A stretch of 64,000 nucleotides of DNA from Bacteroidota bacterium (GCA_016713925.1 JADJOH010000008.1:1-64000), one strand, 5' to 3'; shown: positions 46,405 to 55,856, counted from the first letter of the stretch. Numbers and translations are program-made. The notes: generated from the sequence alone by a model not told the origin.

Positions 46405-47256
46405 ATGGAAAAGGAACTTGATTTATTGTTACCACCCGAGATGGCCCAAAAGGCCGAAGAAGTGGGTGTTGCAAAAGCAGGTATGAGTACAACCAAAACG
46501 CTGATGCTAGCTATTCTTGCCGGAGCCTTCATCGCCCTGGGTGCTATGTTTTCTACAGTAGTGACTGCAGGTACAGGTTTGCCTTATGGTGTTGCGAAGT
46601 TATTAGGAGGACTGGTCTTTAGTTTGGGTTTGATATTGGTGATTCTGGGGGGTGCGGAATTGTTTACCGGGAATAGTTTGATCATCATGGCCTGGGCGAA
46701 CAGAAAGGTGAGTTCAAAGCAAGTGTTACGGAATTGGTTGTTGGTGTATTTCGGAAATTTATTTGGTGCATTGTCCATGGTAGTATTGATACTTTTATCC
46801 GGTCATTTTTTGGCCGGAGATGGGGCTGTAGGCTTGAATATGCTTAAAATTGCTAAGGCGAAATGCGAGCTTCATTTTATCAATGCGATTGCGCTGGGAA
46901 TACTTTGTAATATTCTTGTTTGCCTGGCCGTTTGGCTCTGCTTCAGCGCAAAGGATGTGACCGGAAAGATTATGGCGATCTTGTTTCCGGTAACCGCGTT
47001 TGTTGCTGCCGGCTTTGAACACAGTATCGCGAATATGTACTTTGTCCCGCTGGGAATACTACTCAAAAATTTTGGCGAGCCGGGCTTTTGGTCACTGGTG
47101 AATTCATCGCCGGAATTGTTCGAGTCCCTTACCCTGCACAATTTTCTACTCCACAATCTCCTTCCGGTTACCATTGGGAATATTATCGGCGGCGCAGGAC
47201 TGGTGGGTGGGGTGTACTGGTTTGTGTTTTTGAAGAAGGAGGATGGAGAGGGGTAA
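46405..47256 (+). CDS. Formate/nitrite transporter (FNT) family protein
   Basis: 283 residues from ATG 46405 (46375 is open but lacks support). Six transmembrane helices with FNT motifs: LAGAFIALGAMFSTVV with the first constriction, GGLVFSLGLILVILGGAELF TG-N-S loop (GGAELFTGNS), NWLLVYFGNLFGALSM, the central GFEHSIANMYFVPLG and the last NLLPVTIGNIIGGAGLVGGV. FNT pentamers pass formate, nitrite or hydrosulfide by facilitated diffusion. The substrate is not set by the sequence. No formate enzyme lies nearby. Confidence 0.9.
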   Translation: MEKELDLLLPPEMAQKAEEVGVAKAGMSTTKTLMLAILAGAFIALGAMFSTVVTAGTGLPYGVAKLLGGLVFSLGLILVILGGAELFTGNSLIIMAWANRKVSSKQVLRNWLLVYFGNLFGALSMVVLILLSGHFLAGDGAVGLNMLKIAKAKCELHFINAIALGILCNILVCLAVWLCFSAKDVTGKIMAILFPVTAFVAAGFEHSIANMYFVPLGILLKNFGEPGFWSLVNSSPELFESLTLHNFLLHNLLPVTIGNIIGGAGLVGGVYWFVFLKKEDGEG

Positions 47257-47470
47257 CCGTATTGAAGGTGAAAGCATTTAAAAATTTTATGGCGGATTGA
47301 CTTTCCGGAGGGGTTTATCCCTTCTTATTTGAATTTTGAAGGTAGACCTGATAATTAGTATATTTGATTAAAATTGGATGGTAATCGAATTGTTTGAATA
47401 AGTCAGGATGAAATACAAGAAATCAGCAGTTCCCGGTATTTTATTCTTATATCAATTAATTGGCGGCAAA

Positions 47471-49740
47471 ATGAAGGGTATGAATAGAAATCTTGTGAAA
47501 AAGAGAAGTTTCAAAGAGCCATTTATTTTTATCATTATTTTTATTTTTAGTTCAAAAAGTATTTTAGCGCAGTCCACATCAAAAGTCGACTCCTTAAAAT
47601 ACGAACTATCTTTTTTACAAGATGATTCCATAAAGGTAAATAAGTATAATAGTCTTGGGCAACTATTTTATAAAATTAATGACTATAGTGAATCAAAGAA
47701 GACTGCTCAACAATCCCTCGTACTTTCCAAAAAACTGAATTATCAAAGAGGAATGGCAACGGCGTATGATATTCTTGGCCAGGCAGAAGAAAAGCTTGGC
47801 AACTACCCTGAATCTGAACAAAGCTATATGGCCGCAATAGAGATTAAGAAAGGGCTGGATAATAAATTATTATTAGCCTCTACTTATAATAATCTCGGTA
47901 ATTTGTATAATCTTCAGGGAGAGTATTCGGAGGCACTAAAGTATCATTATAAAGCACTCAATATAAAAATGGAATTAAACGATTCCACTACTTTACCTGC
48001 TTCCTATAACAACATTGGATTGATTAGCACAGATCTCAATTATTTTGATGATGCCATTGAAAATTATAAAAAATCAATTAGTATTTGCAACCTCACAGGG
48101 AATAAAGAAGTAAGGCCGTTGCACTAAATAATTTAGGAAGTGTTTATAGAAATATTGGAAAATATGACATCGCGCTGGAGTGTTTCAAGAAAGCAGTGCA
48201 AATTAATCTGGAGATCGGGAATGAGGATTTTCTTGCCAGAAATTATGATAATATGGGAATGACGTATCTAACCATTGCCGATTCATTGTTGAATGAGAAT
48301 AAGGATGCAGAAGCAAATCAGTATTTTAAAGATGCAAAATCAATTCTAATTTCCGCCATTGGATTACAAGAGAAAAAGGGGGCCAAAACAAGTTTGGCAA
48401 AAGCAAGTACCACTATGGGACGGGTGTGTACGAAATTGAAGGAATATGCAGATGCTGAAACTTATTTAACTAACAGTATAGCAACTTTAATAGAGGTGGG
48501 TGTTCCCAAGTATTTGAAAGATGCTTACATGTATTTGGCAGAGCTGTACTTCAAGATGGCTTCTGAAAGAGGTATTTCAGATTCAATAAGGGTAGTGCAC
48601 ATGGAGAAAGGCCTTGCTAACTTAAAATTGCAACATCTTTTAAAGGACTCATTGTCAAATGCAATTAAAGCTAAAGAAATCGATCAGTTAAAAGTGAAAT
48701 ATGAGACGGGAAAGAAGAACGATGAAATTGTTTTGTTGAGCAGGGAGCGAAGCCTTCAACAACTCCAAATGAAAGAGCAACTATCTGCATTGCTGGTGGC
48801 TAAACTTCGGGAGGAACGAAATGAGAAGGAATTGGAATTATTGTCTAAGTCAAATGCAATCGGCGAATTACAGTTAGCCGGCTCACGTCACGATCTGGAA
48901 GCGGAAATGCTTAAAGCCAAAGCAAAATCGGATGAGTTGGAACTTGCTAAAAAAACGCAGGAATTAAAGGATAGAAATCATGCAGAGGAGAAAAAAATGC
49001 GGGATGTAACTATTGCAGGATCGTTTGCATTACTGTTGGTAGGTGCATTAATGTTTAATCGGTTTAAATTGAGAAAACAACTGGAACATCAACAAACATT
49101 AATCAATCAACGTAAAAACATCAGTGCCGATTTACACGATGATGTGGGCAGTACCCTTAGCAGTATTAGTATCTATAGCGAAGCCATTAAAAATAAATTG
49201 ATCCACAATGAACCTGAACGTGTAATGGAATTGGTTCATAAAATCGGTGATAATGCCAGGGAAACCATCACGAACCTGAGCGATATTGTCTGGAGTATCA
49301 ATCCTGCAAACGACCGGGGAGAAGTGGTATTTAGCCGAATGGAGTCATTTGCCTCTTTTCTTTTATCCTCTAAAAACATTCAATTGAACTTCACCTGTGA
49401 TGACACGTTAAGAGAAATGGATTTCAACATGGAAACGCGTCAGCACCTCTTCCTCATTTTTAAAGAAGCCATTAACAATGCGGCGAAGTATTCGAATGCA
49501 AATCAAGTGAACGTTTCGGTGAATTTGATGAATGGAAAAATAAAGATGAGTATTGCCGATAACGGCGTCGGATTTTCGGTTCCCGGGATGAGTGAAAATG
49601 GAAAAAGTAACGGTTCAATACACAACGGAGGAAATGGTTTAAATAATATTAGGTTACGTACTGACCAACTCAAGGGAAAGCTCGACATCCGGAGTTCCAA
49701 GGAAGGCACTACCCTCGAATTTGTCCTGCCCTTGACTTAA
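47471..49740 (+). CDS. TPR-containing sensor histidine kinase (one frameshift)
   Basis: About 756 residues with one slip near 48112, where GTAAGG should be GTAAAGG; the first frame stops at 48127. Start 47471 puts a signal or anchor (FIFIIIFIFSSKSILAQ) near the N-terminus; 47408 is an in-frame ATG. Residues about 40-380 are TPR repeats (ATAYDILGQAEEKLGNYPES, STYNNLGNLYNLQGEYSEAL), then a long coiled coil, one transmembrane helix (TIAGSFALLLVGALMFNRF) and a HisKA_3 domain with ISADLHDDVGSTLSSI and HATPase DNGVGFSVPG. It senses outside the membrane and phosphorylates a NarL-type regulator. The regulator follows 119 bases later. Confidence 0.85.
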
Positions 49741-49766
49741 TTCTACATTCCGGTACTTATCCTCCT

Positions 49767-49780
49767 CCCCGAATTAGGGG
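49767..49780. promoter_or_regulatory. CCCCGAATTAGGGG palindrome before the response regulator
   Basis: The inverted repeat CCCC-GAATTA-GGGG is followed after 23 bases by TAGTTTTG (49804-49811), a -7 box, and the regulator starts 48 bases later. A sister site precedes the gene at 50702. Confidence 0.5.
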
Positions 49781-49859
49781 ATGTAACCAATAGTTGAACG
49801 GTGTAGTTTTGTATTGAATTAATAATGGAATAAGGGTATTTCCCCAAAAACACATAACT

Positions 49860-50513
49860 ATGGCTATCCGCGTCTCTATATTTGATGATAATAAGAAATT
49901 ACTGGATTCTCTGTCCGTTTTGATTGATGGAAGCCCCGGCTTTCAGATTGGGGGTACTTTTCTGGACTGCACCGATCTTGAAAGTAAAATTGAGAAAAGC
50001 CAACCCGATGTTATTCTCATGGATATTGAGATGCCGGGAATCAATGGAATCGAAGCCGTAAAAATAGTGAAACAGCTTTTTCCACGAATAAATGTGCTGA
50101 TGCAAACAGCATTTGAAAGCGATGAAAATGTTTTTGAAGCCATCTGCGCCGGAGCTTCCGGATATATCTTAAAAAATACCCCACCGGCAAGAATTCTGGA
50201 GTTTATTGTGGATGTTTACCAGGGAGGAAGTCCGATGAGTCCCAGCGTCGCCCGACGCGTATTAGGGTTTTTACAGAAAGAGAAGGATGTTGAAAAAAAG
50301 GCTGCTGTTGCGATCGATTATAATCTTACAGCCCGGGAGAAGGAAGTTCTGGGATGTCTGGTGAATGGAATGAGTTATAAAATGATCGCCGATAACTGCA
50401 ATATTACCTATGAAACAGTGCGTTCGCATATGAAGAATATCTATGAAAAATTGCATGTGGCCAGCATGACTGAAGCGGTGGCCATAGCGATTAATCAGAA
50501 ACTTGTTCCCTAG
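49860..50513 (+). CDS. NarL/FixJ-family response regulator
   Basis: 217 residues. The receiver domain has D9-D10, phosphoacceptor D55 (VILMDIEMPG), T83 and K105 (GYILKNTPPA). A LuxR-type helix-turn-helix covers 150-215: NLTAREKEVLGCLVNGMSYK, then NITYETVRSHMKNIYEKLHV with the DNA-recognition helix. Partner of the TPR histidine kinase just upstream. It probably binds the CCCCGAATT.GGG palindrome in front of itself and of the next gene, which is my inference from site placement. Confidence 0.92.
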   Translation: MAIRVSIFDDNKKLLDSLSVLIDGSPGFQIGGTFLDCTDLESKIEKSQPDVILMDIEMPGINGIEAVKIVKQLFPRINVLMQTAFESDENVFEAICAGASGYILKNTPPARILEFIVDVYQGGSPMSPSVARRVLGFLQKEKDVEKKAAVAIDYNLTAREKEVLGCLVNGMSYKMIADNCNITYETVRSHMKNIYEKLHVASMTEAVAIAINQKLVP

Positions 50514-50637
50514 AATAAATCCGGTTTTCTGTAAGAACTTGACCGTGAATCATTCGTTTTACTTGAAATTATTTTCCTCGTTTTATAGATAGGATTAAGT
50601 TTTTCATCTGTTCTTTTGATAAATAGTTTTTGCTTCT

Positions 50638-50650
50638 CCCCGAATTTGGG
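50638..50650. promoter_or_regulatory. CCCCGAATTTGGG palindrome before the secreted target gene
   Basis: CCC-CGAATTT-GGG is followed after 24 bases by TACATTTG (50675-50682), a -7 box, with the start codon 20 bases later. Position relative to the promoter equals that of the site before the response regulator gene. Confidence 0.5.
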
Positions 50651-50701
50651 TAGATCGTCCATTATTCACCGTAATACATTTGCAGCATCTCAAATAAGAA
50701 A

Positions 50702-52267
50702 ATGAAATACCTTCTTCAAATTGTCGTCTTCGCATTATTTGTGAATGGACAAGTCTCAGCAGCTATCGAGGAAATTATCATCGATGAAGTAAATGGTAAC
50801 ACGAATTATCCCCGGCCGCTTTATGGAGCTACCGGTGATGTTACCTTTAAGGCTACGAATGGCAACTGGAACAATAACAATTTTGGCAATAAATTACCGG
50901 TGCAGGCCGGCAATAATTATAAGATCATTGTGATAGGTGACTGGATGGATACCTGGGATAGAATGGAACTGAAGCAATCCGATGGTGTCACGGATGCTAA
51001 AAATGTTTCTATTTCCAATAAGGTCAAAAGCGTGGTTGGAGGAAAAGGCCGGACAACTTTTACCCTCACTTTAGACAATCAATTTAAGGAGGGAAATACG
51101 TTCGTGATTCGTTTCCGATATCTGGTAGAGGTAAATTCCGGATTTATGTCAGGGGAGAACATAGCATTTGAAGCAGTGGCAAAACCGGTCATTACGAATG
51201 TATCTATTGATCCTCAGCCTGTGCGCGAAGGGTCGACACTCTATCTGAGAAAAAATGTAACCTATACACTCACTTTTACAGTTGCTAATATTCAAGGATG
51301 CATGATTTATTATACCGGAGGGGATTTTATAAGTACACTAACCGGTGGTGGAATAATGAAAATGAAATATTTAACAAGTAACTCGTTTGCTAACCCTTTT
51401 ATTTCTGCTTGCAATGGTTTCTTTTTATCGCCGGGTAACACATTCAAAATGCAGATAAAGGCCTACGAAAATGACTCGCGCAATGAATGTAATTTACTGG
51501 ATCTGCACAATCTGTTGTTTAAGTTTATTGATGGAAATGTGGATGAACCATTCAGAAAATTTCAAAGTCTTCATGTGTCTGCCAAAATTGGTAATTTGAG
51601 TAATGTTGCCCCGAACACAAATTTAAGTTCTGTCTTTGCGGGTGAGAAGTTGCCGGATATTGTTCCTGCAAAACTTGAAAATGTTACAAGAGGAACCACC
51701 TTTAAATTTGAAAATGTTACCGTAACCGATGCGCTTGGAAATATTTATAAGGCATTGGCTGTGGATCAAAATAATACCAATGACCTGGGCCACCAGCTCA
51801 CGAACCTTAATTTAGGTTCTAACTCATCTCGCCTGGTAACAAAAAGTATGGGTAGTGATCCAACATTAGGCCAAATTGAATTGATGGAAATTTCAATGGG
51901 AACGTATGTGTTGCCGATAGCAAATATTGGAACTGCCGATGCTAAGATTCCTTTCACCAATCGATTTACTGGAAATATGGTGACTGGAAGTATTAAATTA
52001 CCCACAAAGGAAGACCTAAAACAAAAAATAGCTTTTCCTTTCACCTCAACCTTTGATTATGTCCTGCCCAGCCTGGCTACAGGTATAACCAATAATTGTG
52101 TGGTGAACAAAGCGAACATTCAGGTTTTCACTTTTTCAAATCGTCCCTTTAAATTTTATTGCGACAATCGTTGGCCTGTTGAATCACAGGTGGAGTTGAA
52201 TGTGGACTTTTATAATACTATTGATGAACTGGAAGATGGAATTAATTTTAATTATAGAAAATATTGA
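50702..52267 (+). CDS. Secreted protein of 521 residues, likely target of the two-component system
   Basis: Signal peptide ending NGQVSA (about residue 20). The mature part is beta-rich: DVTFKATNGNWNNNNFGNKL, AGNNYKIIVIGDWMDTWDRM, TFTLTLDNQFKEGNTFVIRF, then an Ig-like middle (VSIDPQPVREGSTLYLRKNV), and NCVVNKANIQVFTFSNRPFK near the end. No sorting domain or known family was recognised. It follows the response regulator by 189 bases, shares its upstream palindrome and ends with its own terminator, so I infer that the TPR kinase pathway controls it. Confidence 0.6.
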   Translation: MKYLLQIVVFALFVNGQVSAAIEEIIIDEVNGNTNYPRPLYGATGDVTFKATNGNWNNNNFGNKLPVQAGNNYKIIVIGDWMDTWDRMELKQSDGVTDAKNVSISNKVKSVVGGKGRTTFTLTLDNQFKEGNTFVIRFRYLVEVNSGFMSGENIAFEAVAKPVITNVSIDPQPVREGSTLYLRKNVTYTLTFTVANIQGCMIYYTGGDFISTLTGGGIMKMKYLTSNSFANPFISACNGFFLSPGNTFKMQIKAYENDSRNECNLLDLHNLLFKFIDGNVDEPFRKFQSLHVSAKIGNLSNVAPNTNLSSVFAGEKLPDIVPAKLENVTRGTTFKFENVTVTDALGNIYKALAVDQNNTNDLGHQLTNLNLGSNSSRLVTKSMGSDPTLGQIELMEISMGTYVLPIANIGTADAKIPFTNRFTGNMVTGSIKLPTKEDLKQKIAFPFTSTFDYVLPSLATGITNNCVVNKANIQVFTFSNRPFKFYCDNRWPVESQVELNVDFYNTIDELEDGINFNYRKY

Positions 52268-52315
52268 ATACTGAAGTTCCGGATTGACCGAGACTACTTA
52301 CAAATTTTTAATCAG

Positions 52316-52349
52316 GGCATGCTTACATAAGGGTATGCCTTTCTTTTTG
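52316..52349 (+). terminator. Terminator after the 521-residue secreted protein
   Basis: GGCATGC pairs with GTATGCC (one G-T pair) around a 10-base loop, followed by TTTCTTTTTG, 49 bases after the stop. Confidence 0.75.
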
Positions 52350-52581
52350 TCCCCCAAGCAGGGTATAGCCCTGACCGAATTAAAGGATGGTGTGTCGAAA
52401 AATAAAGAAACGTTCAATCCGCCAAAATAATGGTATAGTCGCTGTCTAATGGAGTGCCCTACCGAAAAGAATCTCCCAAAAGTTTAAATTAAGGAGAAGT
52501 ACGGAATAAGCAATAATGGGCAATAACAGGAGCATCATGAAATGCAAAATAAAGCACTCCTGAAGGGGAATGAAGAGGAAA

Positions 52582-52612
52582 AGAGCCGTAACAGCATTGT
52601 ACGGCTCTTTTT
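52582..52612 (+). terminator. Orphan terminator ending a possible small RNA
   Basis: AGAGCCGTA pairs perfectly with TACGGCTCT around 9 bases, followed by TTTTT. It lies 234 bases past the previous terminator, with no gene between, so it must end some other transcript. Within the gap GGAGTGC (52451) and GCACTCC (52554) can pair at long range. Confidence 0.75.
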
Positions 52613-52741
52613 CAATTTGATATAGAATGTATGATAATTATCAATAAATACGATAATATTTTTATTTAAATTTACATATGCGAAATGCCTCGTATTAAAC
52701 TATTGAAGGCTTTTCTACTCCTAAAGCTATAAATTCCCTCC

Positions 52742-53968
52742 ATGACTACACGAAATATTAAATTCATTGTATTACTGTTCATTGCTTTTTTTTCGGCTTT
52801 TTCAGGCAATGCTCAAACAGATGATGCTACTGAAAAACTCAATCTCCCCGGTGATAATCTGAATCTCGCCGCTGTATTGGACGTCTTTCAACGTTCACCT
52901 ACTTTGGAAGATTTTGAGGCTGTACTTAATGCGGACACCAGTAAAATTAATAATCTCGATCTGAATAACGATAATCAGATCGACTACATTAAAGTATTGG
53001 ATAAGCAGGAAGGTACTTTACATTCGATCATTTTACAGGTGGATATCAATGAAACGGAGTCGCAGGATGTGGCAGTGATATTTGTAGAGAAGAAAGGTGA
53101 GGATGTGCAGATTCAGCTTGTAGGCGATGAAGATCTCTATGGCAAGGATTATATCCTGGAGCCCGCCGCAGATCAACGCAGCAGGGCTACAGGCAATCCG
53201 GGATACACGGGAGACGGCACTACTATCAATACTACCAATAATTACTATTACAATACTGAGAATTATGGTTACGCAAGTCGTCCTGACTATTGTCCTCCGC
53301 CCTCTTCATGGGTAATAATTGGTTTTATCTACGGTCCCGTGTATGTGCAATGGAATTCTCCATGGCATTGGGGCTATTATCCCGGATATTGGAGGCCATG
53401 GCGCCCCTATTATTGGGATGTCTATTATGGTCACTGGTATTATCATCATCATTGGCATGGCTGGTGGTATTGGCGTGCCCCTCATCATCATTTTGATCGT
53501 TACTACGCAGGTTACAGGACCAGCAGAAGGCATTCGGGTGTGGTGATGAATTACAAATCTCAGGGCGTTTACCGGAAAACGTATGAGAATCCAAAGCCTT
53601 CACCAAGACCTGACAGCAAGCCGAATTTTCCAAGTCATGCCATTGCTGTTGATAAGAATCCGGCTATCGTGAAGCCCACAGGTATCGCGAAGCCCGGGGT
53701 TGCTCCAGCGAAAGAGGATAGGCAAAAGCCAACCGTGAAACCTGCACCACCTGCAAAAGGAACCGTGAAGCCGTCTACGCCGTCAAAAGTACAACCGGGA
53801 GTGAAGCCGGCTACTCCATCAAAAGTACAACCGGATAATAAATCAAAGACACCCGTAAAAGTGCAGCCAAAAGTTGTTCCTGTGAAACCTTCAAAGAAGC
53901 CTTCCGGTACCGGAACCGTTGCTCCTCCTAAATCTACAACTCCTCCAAATGAAAGGGAGAAGAAGTAG
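52742..53968 (+). CDS. Secreted Trp/Tyr/His-rich protein with EF-hand-like motif and Pro/Lys tail
   Basis: 408 residues. Signal peptide ends SGNAQ (25). A first domain (30-140) contains DLNNDNQIDYIKV at 73-85, a calcium-loop-like D-x-N-x-D-x-x-I-D motif. A central stretch (about 165-260) is extraordinarily rich in W, Y, H and P (WNSPWHWGYYPGYWRPWRPY; YYHHHWHGWWYWRAPHHHF). The last 120 residues are tandem P-x-K-V-Q-P repeats of disordered type. Similar proteins with an aromatic-rich middle are common in Bacteroidota; role unknown. The aromatic block could embed in or bind the membrane or glycan. Confidence 0.7.
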   Translation: MTTRNIKFIVLLFIAFFSAFSGNAQTDDATEKLNLPGDNLNLAAVLDVFQRSPTLEDFEAVLNADTSKINNLDLNNDNQIDYIKVLDKQEGTLHSIILQVDINETESQDVAVIFVEKKGEDVQIQLVGDEDLYGKDYILEPAADQRSRATGNPGYTGDGTTINTTNNYYYNTENYGYASRPDYCPPPSSWVIIGFIYGPVYVQWNSPWHWGYYPGYWRPWRPYYWDVYYGHWYYHHHWHGWWYWRAPHHHFDRYYAGYRTSRRHSGVVMNYKSQGVYRKTYENPKPSPRPDSKPNFPSHAIAVDKNPAIVKPTGIAKPGVAPAKEDRQKPTVKPAPPAKGTVKPSTPSKVQPGVKPATPSKVQPDNKSKTPVKVQPKVVPVKPSKKPSGTGTVAPPKSTTPPNEREKK

Positions 53969-54265
53969 AATAGAGAGGATCATGAGGTTATAATTCTCTT
54001 GATTATTTACGGCAAAACTAAATTAAGTCCTGTTTGAGCATTTTTCTCATGATATATCGGGATTTATTACATTTATTCTTAAAAGCTGTCGATATTCTTT
54101 AAAACTTAGATATTTTTTGTCTATCTTTAGAACATATTGCAAATTTGTGATAGGTTTGTTCCTGTACATTAGTTCTTATATGAACAGTTGTCCATCTTGT
54201 TTATTGCTGAAAAATGGAATGAACGCTCAAATAAGATAAGTGTAACGAATATCTAAAAAGAAAAC

Positions 54266-54835
54266 TTGAAGTTATATATTAAATACATGGTGAGTATCCG
54301 TTGCAAGATGATTGTAAAGGACGAGCTACAGAAACTTGGTTTCCGTAATGTGAATGTTAAATTGGGAGAAGCCGATATTTTAGAAGATGTTTCACATGAA
54401 AAGCTGGAGCAAATCAAAATTGCCTTGCATAGATCAGGCCTTGAACTGATGGAAGATAAGAAGGCGATGTTGATTGAAAAAATCAAGAATGTAATCGTGG
54501 AGATGGTCCATTATTCCGATGAATTCCCCAAAGTTAATTTTTCAGATTATCTGAGCGAAAAATTAGGATATGACTATACCTATCTTGCTAATCTGTTCTC
54601 AGAAACGGAGGGTGTTACCATCGAGCAATATATCATGAATCATAAGATTGAGCGGGTGAAAGAATTGATCATTTACGATGAATTGAATCTGACAGAAATC
54701 GCTTTTAAACTTCATTATAGCAGTGTGGCTCACCTTTCTAATCAATTTAAAAAAATTACCGGATTAACACCTTCTTTTTTCAAAGCTTTAAAAAACAAGA
54801 AGCGTACTGCTAAAGAAAATGTGGGAATATTATAA
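54266..54835 (+). CDS. AraC-family transcription regulator with ferredoxin-like N-terminal domain
   Basis: 189 residues from TTG 54266, or 182 from ATG 54287. I recall related proteins keeping residues before that ATG (LYIKYMVSIRC), which favours the TTG start. Residues 1-85 form a small alpha/beta domain, KYMVSIRCKMIVKDELQKLG, reminiscent of heavy-metal-type folds but with one cysteine only. Residues about 85-185 hold the two AraC helix-turn-helix motifs (SDYLSEKLGYDYTYLANLFS; LTEIAFKLHYSSVAHLSNQF with the family's F-K-K-x-T-G-x-x-P ending). The last codons overlap a shared promoter element that leads into the next gene. Confidence 0.87.
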   Translation: MKLYIKYMVSIRCKMIVKDELQKLGFRNVNVKLGEADILEDVSHEKLEQIKIALHRSGLELMEDKKAMLIEKIKNVIVEMVHYSDEFPKVNFSDYLSEKLGYDYTYLANLFSETEGVTIEQYIMNHKIERVKELIIYDELNLTEIAFKLHYSSVAHLSNQFKKITGLTPSFFKALKNKKRTAKENVGIL

Positions 54836-54886
54836 ATTATTTTTACAATTGTGTAATTAAAATTTATTGTTTTCATCCCACCTTTG
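54823..54886 (+). promoter_or_regulatory. Shared two-half-site promoter element, copy 7, across the AraC stop codon
   Basis: GGGAAT at 54823, TATAA at 54831-54835, TGTAAT at 54852-54857, then 24 bases and CTTTG at 54882-54886. The half-site TATAA contains the AraC gene's TAA stop. The start codon of the following small gene is 34 bases beyond the -7 box. Confidence 0.65.
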
Positions 54887-54920
54887 CATAGTAAAATTGA
54901 TCTTAATCAGATATCTTATT

Positions 54921-55244
54921 ATGAAAAAGCTTACTACTGGAATTCTATCCGTATTGATGCTCCTATCGAGCACTACGATGCAGTTAACTGCCGGAACAAA
55001 AGCAGAAAACGCGCCTGTTACTACTACTAAGAACGTGGAAGCTGCACGTCTCGCTGCATCCGTTGCCAGAGTAAATGAAATCAAGGCAATGGATAAATCA
55101 AAGTTGAGTTCCGATGAAAGGAAATCACTGAGAAAGGAATTGAGAGTTATTAAAAAAGATATTAAGGATAACGACAATAAAGGGATTTATCTTTCTGTAG
55201 GAGCTATCATTATCATTATTCTTTTGTTGATTTTATTGCTCTAG
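54921..55244 (+). CDS. Small exported protein with C-terminal membrane helix
   Basis: 107 residues from ATG 54921; 54867 is open upstream but overlaps the promoter. A signal peptide (LTTGILSVLMLLSSTTMQL) precedes a charged helical middle (RVNEIKAMDKSKLSSDERKS) and a hydrophobic C-terminus (IYLSVGAIIIIILLLILLL) without a basic tail. No family is certain. Its place right after an AraC-type regulator and before lmo0937-like, YtxH and holin-like genes suggests a role in envelope stress. Confidence 0.65.
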   Translation: MKKLTTGILSVLMLLSSTTMQLTAGTKAENAPVTTTKNVEAARLAASVARVNEIKAMDKSKLSSDERKSLRKELRVIKKDIKDNDNKGIYLSVGAIIIIILLLILLL

Positions 55245-55310
55245 TTCTTAATTCAAAATATGAATCTTCGTTCAAATTCGGAAATCATTTAAAACTTAAA
55301 AATAAAAATC

Positions 55311-55466
55311 ATGGGAAACTTACTTTATATTATTGCAGTATTGCTGGTTATCGGTTGGTTAATTGGTGTGATCGGTTATAGTGCCGGCGGACTTATTCAC
55401 ATTTTATTGGTCATTGCAGCTGTTGTGATTTTGCTGAGAATTATTTCAGGAAAGAAACCTGTTTAA
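55311..55466 (+). CDS. lmo0937-family small membrane protein
   Basis: 51 residues. ATG 55311 opens MGNLLYIIAVLLVIGWLIGV, then IGYSAGGLIHILLVIAAVVI and a short tail RIISGKKPV. Two transmembrane helices with the conserved GWLIGV/IG-Y and G-x-x-I-H-x-L-L motifs mark the lmo0937 (DUF5670) family, known as stress-linked in firmicutes; role unknown. It lies 66 bases after the previous gene and 111 before ytxH with no terminator, so cotranscription is likely. Confidence 0.8.
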   Translation: MGNLLYIIAVLLVIGWLIGVIGYSAGGLIHILLVIAAVVILLRIISGKKPV

Positions 55467-55577
55467 TTAAAGAATACCATCTTTAGTTGTAATCATTAGC
55501 GATTGATTGTGCCAAAAGAATTTATCGCCTAACGGATACGTTGTAAATAATTTAAATAATTTAAAATAGAAATCAAG

Positions 55578-55856
55578 ATGAAAGCAGGAAAAGTTCTTTT
55601 AGGAGTGCTCACAGGAGTGGCAGCCGGAGCATTATTGGGTATTTTATTTGCACCGGACAAAGGTTCAAGAACACGGAGAAAAATTCTCGATAAAGGAGAA
55701 GATTTTACGGATGCTTTGAGGGAAGATTATGATGAATTTATTGATAATGTTACCCGTAAGTATGAAAACGTTAAGCACAATGCTGAAGATATGGTTTCCA
55801 AAGGGAAGTCAAAATTCAATGAAGTGAAAAAAGACGTTTATAATGCCAATAGCTGA
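55578..55856 (+). CDS. YtxH-domain membrane-anchored protein, paralogue 2
   Basis: 92 residues, exactly the length of the paralogue at 22538-22816. The N-terminal anchor GKVLLGVLTGVAAGALLGIL leads into FAPDKGSRTRRKI, followed by a charged helix EDFTDALREDYDEFIDNVTR. It is part of the small envelope gene set after the AraC-type regulator. The 121-base upstream region contains a single TGTAAT but not the second half-site or the -7 box of the shared element. Confidence 0.85.
   Translation: MKAGKVLLGVLTGVAAGALLGILFAPDKGSRTRRKILDKGEDFTDALREDYDEFIDNVTRKYENVKHNAEDMVSKGKSKFNEVKKDVYNANS

Noticed and set aside
55488..55522. Possible eighth copy of the shared promoter element before the second ytxH
   Set aside because: TGTAAT is present, but position -21 is TTAAA and position +24 is AGAAT, so both other parts are missing.
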